Below, in pieces: positions 58,843 through 64,000 of a stretch of DNA of 64,000 nt (position 1 is its first letter; each line of letters begins with the position of its first letter). The position numbers and the translations under genes were made by a program. The DNA comes from Saprospiraceae bacterium (lineage in GTDB: Bacteria; Bacteroidota; Bacteroidia; Chitinophagales; Saprospiraceae). The notes below the pieces were generated by a model. That model searched no databases, had not been told where the DNA came from, and saw nothing but the letters and a program-made list of their open reading frames with translations. The stretch lies in assembly GCA_016717655.1 (NCBI GenBank), contig JADKFC010000007.1, forward strand, positions 62,001-126,000. Reading direction: 5' to 3'.

Positions 58843-59808
58843 AAATCAACTTAACAACTGGCATAAGCATGAAAAGGTTCGCCAGTTGGTGGATTGGAGC
58901 AAACAATATCACTTCCCGGGATCAGGCGGAGTTGCTGTATTTGATGTGGTACAGTTTATCTATTATGAGACCCAAAAGGATAGTATTGTTACCAGGGCCA
59001 ATTCCATCGCCTTTTAGTTTGTTTTTATCAATTTTCCCTTTTATTATATTTTTATTTACATTGCTGCCCTATCTGCCGTTTACCGCAGACTATACCAATA
59101 TGATTTCTGTTTCAACTGCGAAGTTATTGCCCAAAACGGCGCATGATTACCTCATGAGCATTATTGTTGATATAACGCATATAAGAAGAGACGGCCTACT
59201 TTCGTTGGGTTTTTTCTTTGCCCTGTTTTTCTCTTCCAATGGGATGTTGACATTGATGCATGGCTTTGATAAAACCTATAAAGCCAGTTTTAGAAACAGA
59301 TCTATTTTTTTGAAGCAAGGCATTGCGCTGTTTTTGACCGGATTATTGGGTGTTTTGTTATTGCTTTCTATAGTCCTTATTAATCATGGGCGAGGACTTT
59401 TTTGGCCTTGTTCAGGATGTTGTCCATAATGACCAGCTTACCCTCATTCTTTATACCGTCATCAGATGGGTAACTGCATTTATCATGCTGTATATAGGTA
59501 TCAACATCATTTATTATTTCGGCCCATCTCTCAGGAAGCGGCTGCCATTTATCAACCCGGGCTGTATTGTAGCCAGCTTACTTTCATTGTTGAGTTCCTT
59601 TTTATTTGCCTTTTTTGTCAATAGTTTTGGGCAATACAACCAATTGTATGGTTCTATCGGTGCCCTCATTGTGGTGCTTTTGTGGCTAAAAATCAATGCT
59701 TTTATTCTACTTGCCGGCTTTGAACTCAATGCTGCTATCGTGGTCAATCGCGATATAAAGCTGGCAAATCAATTGGCTGAACAAGTCCATTCTGAAAAAA
59801 AATTATAA
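58826..59808 (+). CDS. YihY/BrkB-like inner-membrane protein (two frameshifts)
   Basis: About 327 aa after correction. TTG 58826 starts IRSIKNQLNNWHKHEKVRQLVDWS. An extra T in the run 59012-59015 breaks the frame between RANSIAF and SLFLSIFPFIIFLFTLLPYLP. A second indel near 59388 lies before MGEDFFGLVQDVVHND. The six-helix YihY/UPF0761 pattern is visible: FFALFFSSNGMLTLMHGFDKTY, LFLTGLLGVLLLLSIVL, FGPSLRKRLPFINPGCIVASLLSLLSSFLFAFFVNSFGQYNQLYGSIGALIVVLLWLKINAFILLAGFELNA. Family members were once named for ribonuclease BN or serum resistance, but the real role is unclear. Confidence 0.8.
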
Positions 59809-59869
59809 CAAATGACCAAAGTAGGGTTGATAAATTGACCATAATCAGTGCTCATTTTTCAACTTTGGA

Positions 59870-59900
59870 TTTGAAAAATCGGTTTTTTTTTCTATCTTGT
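59870..59900 (+). promoter_or_regulatory. Promoter upstream of the 43-aa membrane protein
   Basis: TTTG at 59870-59873, exactly 19 nt, then TATCTTGT at 59893-59900. The -33 box and spacing are perfect; the -7 box differs slightly from TAnnTTTG. The start would lie about 15 nt before the ATG at 59921. Confidence 0.55.
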
Positions 59901-59920
59901 GACCGACAAAATTACCAAAT

Positions 59921-60052
59921 ATGACAAAGCTTAAAAGATCTGCACAGAACGTTGAATCAAAAGCGCAGGAGAAAAAGTTCTTGGTTATCAGCTTGATAGT
60001 TACAGCCTTGCTTTTGACGATGTTGTATTTTGTTTTTAGAAATGCATTCTAA
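59921..60052 (+). CDS. Small single-helix membrane protein, 43 aa
   Basis: ATG 59921 to TAA 60050-60052. Residues 1-19 are polar and basic (TKLKRSAQNVESKAQEKK). Residues 20-38 form one membrane helix (FLVISLIVTALLLTMLYFV), with RNAF at the end. A promoter with correct spacing lies just upstream, and the gene fills a gap between BrkB and msrAB. I do not know a family. Topology (N-in, one helix) is inferred from charge. Confidence 0.55.
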   Translation: MTKLKRSAQNVESKAQEKKFLVISLIVTALLLTMLYFVFRNAF

Positions 60053-60161
60053 CAGGGTCCTTTCTGTTTAAATTTCTTTTACCGGTCTGTTTTCAACTGG
60101 CTGGATTTTATTTGCATTTACAACCAATTTTTCACTACTTTGTTGTTTTCCAAAACAAGGT

Positions 60162-61052
60162 ATGGAAACGATTTATTTTGGTGGTGGCTGCTTTTGGTGT
60201 ATTGAGGCTGTTTTTTCAAAAGTCAGTGGTGTTGCCCTGGTAGTTAGTGGTTATATGGGAGGCCCGAGTGATAATCCCAGCTATAAAGAAGTGTGTTCTG
60301 GCAATTCTGGGCACATTGAAGTTGTAAAACTTGAATACGATCCACAACAAATTCCATTAGAGGTTTTATTAAATATATTTTGGACGAGTCACGATCCAAC
60401 ATCTCTGGATAGGCAAGGAAATGATGTAGGCAGTCAATACAAATCTGCCATTTTTTATACCTCAGATCTACAAAAGGAAATAATAGATACGTCCATTATA
60501 AAAGTAGCTTCGGATCTCTATGAGGGTAAAATTGTGACCCTGGTGGAGAAAGCTCCTACTTTTTATCCTGCTGAAAAATACCATCAACAATACTATGAGA
60601 CCAATCCGGCGCAAGCTTATTGTAGTTTTGTCATTTCGCCCAAAATTGAAAAACTTAAGAAGCTGTATTCTCCCTATCTGAAAAAAGAGGCTGCACAATG
60701 GAACCAGCTTTCACCTGATGAGGCTTATGTTATTTTGCAAAAAGGTACCGAAAGACCTTATACGGGAGAATACGATAAACATTTCAGATCGGGTAATTAT
60801 CATTGTAGGCAGTGTGATGCCAAACTTTATCAATCTTCAGATAAGTTTGACAGTGGCTGCGGCTGGCCGGCGTTTGATGATGAGGTACCAGGTGCTGTAA
60901 GTCGAATTCCAGATAAAGATGGAAGAAGGATAGAAATAATTTGTGCCCAATGTAAAGGGCATTTGGGTCATGTATTTACAGGTGAGAGACTCACAGTCAA
61001 AAATACGCGGCATTGTGTGAACTCTTTAAGCCTTAAGTTCAAAGCGGATTAA
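60162..61052 (+). CDS. msrAB: Bifunctional methionine sulfoxide reductase MsrA-MsrB
   Basis: A 296-aa fusion. MsrA (1-155) reduces S-sulfoxides: GGGCFWCIEAVFSKVSGV with the catalytic Cys, GYMGG, GNSGHIEVVKLEYDP, and EKYHQQYYETNP. MsrB (about 170-296) reduces R-sulfoxides: GTERPYTGEYDKHFRSGNYHCRQCDAKLY, SGCGWPAF, CAQCKGHLGHVF and RHCVNSLSLKF with the catalytic Cys. The two CxxC pairs bind zinc. No signal peptide, so cytoplasmic. Repairs oxidised proteins. Confidence 0.93.
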   Translation: METIYFGGGCFWCIEAVFSKVSGVALVVSGYMGGPSDNPSYKEVCSGNSGHIEVVKLEYDPQQIPLEVLLNIFWTSHDPTSLDRQGNDVGSQYKSAIFYTSDLQKEIIDTSIIKVASDLYEGKIVTLVEKAPTFYPAEKYHQQYYETNPAQAYCSFVISPKIEKLKKLYSPYLKKEAAQWNQLSPDEAYVILQKGTERPYTGEYDKHFRSGNYHCRQCDAKLYQSSDKFDSGCGWPAFDDEVPGAVSRIPDKDGRRIEIICAQCKGHLGHVFTGERLTVKNTRHCVNSLSLKFKAD

Positions 61053-61091
61053 ACCGAAATTAACAAGTTTTACTGCTTAATAAAAGTTGGA

Positions 61092-62074
61092 TTAGTCCCA
61101 GCTCTGGTTTTCTTGACCTGATTTGATAACCAAATCTCTGTATTCCATTGGAGTTAGGCCATCAAGCACATAATTGATAGGATTAACAGCCGATCCATTG
61201 ACATGCACCTCGTAGTGTAGATGGGGTGCAGTACTTGTACCTGTGTTTCCAACCAAACCAACCATTTGACCTTTTTTTACCATTTGACCTTGCTTCACAG
61301 AAATTTTCAGCATGTGGGCATATAGTGTTTTGAAGCCGAAACCGTGATCAATGGTTACACAATTGCCGTAACCCCTGCCGCCTTTTTCAACCTTTACTAC
61401 CCTTCCATCTCCAGTTGCCTGAATTTTGGTTCCGGTCGGTGCCGTAAAATCAATGCCTTTGTGGAATTTTCTCACTTTGTGAAGGGGGTGCAATCTGATA
61501 CCAAAACCAGAAAGGTATTCTAGGTCTTTCTTCAATTTGTCTGCCTGAACCGGTTTTATGGAAGGTATGGATGCTAGTCTTTTTCTCTTTTTAAGGCTAT
61601 TGTATATAATGAGTCGAGTGATTTTTGCTGAATGCCAAATTTTCTCTTAAGATTGTCAACTTTAACCAATTGCTTTTTTAGGTATTCACCAGACGAAGCA
61701 TAGGAATTAAGGTAACTGTATTTGTCGTGACCTCCAACACCCCCGTTCCAAACACCTGAATCTATAGGGTTTACTCCAAAAATAAGGCGGTGTACCTGGT
61801 TGTCTTTTTCATGCAGAGAAGTAAGATTATCAGCCAATTTGTCAAAATCCTGGTCCATAGTGTTGATCTGGGACTTTAACATTTCTACTTCAGCATAAAG
61901 AGCCTTTTCAGATGGAGATGGAAAAAGTTTCATTCCCAATAAAAACAATGAAACAGAAGTAAAAACTATAGCCAGACCAATTCCGGAGAATTTGATCAGA
62001 ATTTGTTTTCTGGAAGAAGTGTGTTTTTCAAATTGAAGCGTCCTTTCATTGAATACATATTTTATATGTTTCAT
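61092..62074 (-). CDS. M23 family metallopeptidase with membrane anchor and coiled coil (frameshift)
   Basis: About 327 aa after correction. The N-terminus is cytoplasmic and basic (HTSSRKQILIKFSG), followed by a membrane helix (IGLAIVFTSVSLFLLGM), a periplasmic coiled coil (EVEMLKSQINTMDQDFDKLADNLTSL) and RLIFGVNPID. The A5 run at 61580-61584 breaks the frame after LKRE; the rest continues ASIPSIKPVQADKLKKDLEYLSGFGIRLHP. The LytM domain has FHKGIDF (His and Asp zinc ligands) and HLHYEVH. It is a likely peptidoglycan endopeptidase, or an inactive regulator of one; the ligands look complete. Confidence 0.88.
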
Positions 62075-62296
62075 ACTGCACTTTTGGTTATTAAGTGATG
62101 GAAAATGTAGTTTTCATGAAAAGTGGCATAAGATAGCCACAAAAACAAGCATAAAACTGCCTGTTAATATGTTCAATTTGGATTATAAAGGCAAAAATAC
62201 GAAAATGAAAGCAAATGACAAATTAAATTGACATATATATGACAATTTTGCATATTAAGTATGGCCTATCTTCGTAAAAAAGCGTATAAGTTGTTG

Positions 62297-63097
62297 TTAT
62301 TCAATTATTTCTGGTGCCATTCCCATGCTGCTAAAGCCTCCATCATGGAAAAGGTTTTGCATTGTGACCATCCTTGTATAGTCAGAAAACAGGGTTAAAC
62401 AGTAGTCGGCACAAGCCAGGGCATCTGCATTTCCCAGAGGTGACATTTTATCCGCATAACCATAAAAGTCTGTAAATCCTTTAACCCCTGAGCCTGCAGT
62501 GGTCATGGTAGGCGATTGTGAAACGGTGTTGACCCTTACTTTAGCTTTTTTGGCCCAATGATAGCCAAATGACCGGGCAAAACTTTCCAACAAGGCCTTT
62601 GACTCTGCCATTTCACTGTAATCAGGAAAGGTACGCTGGGCTGCTATGTAAGAAAGAGCTACTATACTTCCCCACTCTGACATGGCATCCAATTTCATAG
62701 CAGATTGCATGAGTTTATGGAAAGAAATTGCGGAAATGTCGAATGTTTTTTGCATCCATTCATAGTTGAGGTCGGTATATTCTTTTTTCTTTCTCACATT
62801 GAGACTCATGCCAATGCTGTGAAGAATGAAGTCAATTTTTCCCCCCAGAATATTTTGAGATTCTGCCAATAGATTTTCCAGATCATTGAGATCGGTGGCG
62901 TCAGCACCTATGACCTGGGCTTTGCATTTTTCAGCCAATTCATTGATGGTACCCATCCTTAAAGCCACGGGGGCATTGGTAAGTACTATGTGGGCTCCTT
63001 CTTCTACAGCGCGTTCTGCCACTTTCCAGGCAATTGATTTTTCGTCCAAAGCGCCAAAGATGATTCCTTTTTTTCCAGCCAATAAAGATGTATGCAT
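62297..63097 (-). CDS. fabI: Enoyl-[acyl-carrier-protein] reductase (NADH)
   Basis: A 266-aa short-chain dehydrogenase of the FabI type, which makes the last reduction in each cycle of fatty-acid elongation. It has GKKGIIFGALDEKSIAWKVA (the FabI-like nucleotide loop), DATDLNDLENLL, DFILHSIGMSLNV, and the catalytic pair Tyr-x6-Lys in PDYSEMAESKALLESF. Near the end is GGFSSMGM. Intact frame. Bases 62075-62296 before it are AT-rich without a gene. Confidence 0.9.
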   Translation of the reverse strand: MHTSLLAGKKGIIFGALDEKSIAWKVAERAVEEGAHIVLTNAPVALRMGTINELAEKCKAQVIGADATDLNDLENLLAESQNILGGKIDFILHSIGMSLNVRKKKEYTDLNYEWMQKTFDISAISFHKLMQSAMKLDAMSEWGSIVALSYIAAQRTFPDYSEMAESKALLESFARSFGYHWAKKAKVRVNTVSQSPTMTTAGSGVKGFTDFYGYADKMSPLGNADALACADYCLTLFSDYTRMVTMQNLFHDGGFSSMGMAPEIIE

Positions 63098-63190
63098 AAT
63101 GATTGTTTTGCCACAAATTTATAAAAAAGGTAGGAATCTCCTCATTTAGGTCAGTTGAACTGCAATTTCTTTCAGTTGGAAATCAAATTG

Positions 63191-63198
63191 TATTTTTG
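63191..63198 (+). promoter_or_regulatory. -7 box of the ornithine aminotransferase gene
   Basis: TATTTTTG matches TAnnTTTG, 16 nt before the ATG at 63215. A TTTC at 63166-63169 could be the -33 box, with a 21-nt gap. Confidence 0.5.
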
Positions 63199-63214
63199 TA
63201 AAAAATATCAGACA

Positions 63215-64000
63215 ATGGAAGTTTCTACGGTTCAAACCCATTTACATACTACTGATTTTCTTCATCTTGAAGATCAGTATGGCGCCCACAACTATCATCC
63301 TATCCCGGTTGTGCTGGCCAGGGGCAAAGGCGCTGAGCTGTGGGATGTGGAAGGCAAGCATTATTATGACTTTCTTTCTGCATATTCGGCTGTTAATCAA
63401 GGACATTGTCACCCCAGAATTACAGAAGCACTGGTTGAACAAGCTCAAAAACTAACGCTCACCTCCAGGGCTTTTTACAATAATCAATTGGGGCCTTACG
63501 AAAAATTTATTACCGAATACTTTGGTTACGACAAGGTTTTACCCATGAATACTGGGGTTGAAGCGGTGGAAACGGCTTTGAAGTTATGCAGGAAATGGGG
63601 ATATCAGAAAAAAGGCATCGAGCAAGGCAGGGCCAAAATAATTTTTGCTTCAGGCAATTTTCATGGGAGGACCCTGGCTGTTATTTCGGCTTCAGTAGAT
63701 CCATCTGCCCGAAATGATTTTGGACCCTACATGCCCGGCTATGTGGTGGTGCCATACAACAATGTAGAAGCCCTAGCAGCTCAAATTACAGATCCGGATG
63801 TGGCCGGGGTTATCATAGAACCCATTCAGGGCGAAGCAGGTGTATTTGTGCCCGACGAGGGTTATCTGGCTGCAGTAAAAAAATTGTGTACCCAAAACAA
63901 GGTTTTATTCATAGCCGATGAAGTACAGACGGGCATTGCCAGAACGGGTAAACTACTCGCAACCTGTGGAAATTGCACATGTACAGGCCATTGTGAGAAC
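63215..64000 (+). CDS. rocD: Ornithine aminotransferase (5' part, runs off the window)
   Basis: 262 codons are open from ATG 63215 to the window end. A class III PLP aminotransferase: GAHNYHPIPVVLARGKGAELWDVEGKHYYDFLSAYSAVNQGHCHPRI is typical of ornithine-oxo-acid transaminase. MNTGVEAVETALKLCRKWGY, FHGRTLAVISAS, EPIQGEAGVFVP and FIADEVQTGIARTGKL follow. The visible end, CGNCTCTGHCEN, is the Cys-rich insert seen in Bacteroidota members. The PLP lysine lies beyond the window. Converts ornithine to glutamate semialdehyde. Confidence 0.9.
   Translation, partial: MEVSTVQTHLHTTDFLHLEDQYGAHNYHPIPVVLARGKGAELWDVEGKHYYDFLSAYSAVNQGHCHPRITEALVEQAQKLTLTSRAFYNNQLGPYEKFITEYFGYDKVLPMNTGVEAVETALKLCRKWGYQKKGIEQGRAKIIFASGNFHGRTLAVISASVDPSARNDFGPYMPGYVVVPYNNVEALAAQITDPDVAGVIIEPIQGEAGVFVPDEGYLAAVKKLCTQNKVLFIADEVQTGIARTGKLLATCGNCTCTGHCEN

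Noticed and set aside
1..64000. tRNA or rRNA genes
   Set aside because: Intergenic regions were read for T-loop-like and acceptor-stem patterns; the only T-loop-like strings fall within coding sequence. A covariance-model search was not possible.

Overview
The window comes from a Bacteroidota chromosome, probably from the Saprospiria/Chitinophagia side of the phylum. The evidence is a PorP/SprF - PD40/OmpA - gliding-motility C-terminal (CHU_C) gene triad, giant Ig/PKD/SprB-repeat surface proteins with type IX secretion (T9SS) signals, DUF4293, DUF2853 and DUF6249 proteins, a long-tailed S16, and promoters of the Bacteroidota type (TTTG, about 19 nt, TAnnTTTG).

Layout. 1-2242: the end of a 2-oxoacid dehydrogenase E1 gene, a metallophosphoesterase and a CDF cation transporter. 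2297-8798: a complete trp operon in the order E-G-D-C-F-B-A. It is preceded by an unannotated 20-codon leader peptide with three consecutive Trp codons and an intrinsic terminator, which is a classic attenuator. 8840-17189: DUF2853, then on the minus strand the porP/sprF, ompA-PD40 and CHU_C adhesin genes. 17502-28524: housekeeping and accessory genes (OsmC, MetZ, a TMTC-like TPR protein, shikimate kinase, secreted lipase, acyltransferase, Xaa-Pro aminopeptidase, FAD oxidoreductase, DUF4293, a 25-aa ORF, queuosine precursor transporter). 28660-36284: a giant beta-helix/Ig surface protein with a consensus promoter. 36548-39869: dnaK and an M28 peptidase lipoprotein. 39936-46560: an accessory island. 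46901-64000: a glycosyltransferase with a (TA)9 tract at its start, rpsP, a TonB-dependent receptor, lepA, an SprB-repeat protein, thioesterase, BrkB-like protein, MsrAB, M23 peptidase, FabI and the start of ornithine aminotransferase.

The island is the most interesting accessory part. It holds three tandem orphan rhs C-terminal tips. Each starts with nearly the same Rhs core and then switches to a different toxin domain: two HELxH metallopeptidase-like domains and one lambda-endolysin-like (GH104) muralytic domain. At least two are followed by a lipoprotein gene that looks like an immunity protein. Mosaic repeats precede each tip, and related repeats lie at both ends of the island. No full-length rhs gene is in the window, so the array looks like a reservoir of swappable toxin tips.

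Caveat on sequence quality. At least 18 single-base frameshifts, mostly in A or T runs, interrupt otherwise well conserved genes, including essential ones (trpB, trpC, metZ, dnaK, TonB receptor). dnaK and the TPR protein also lack internal segments. Such lesions in genes under obvious selection point to consensus errors more than to pseudogenes. I describe these genes as single loci and say where the frame breaks.
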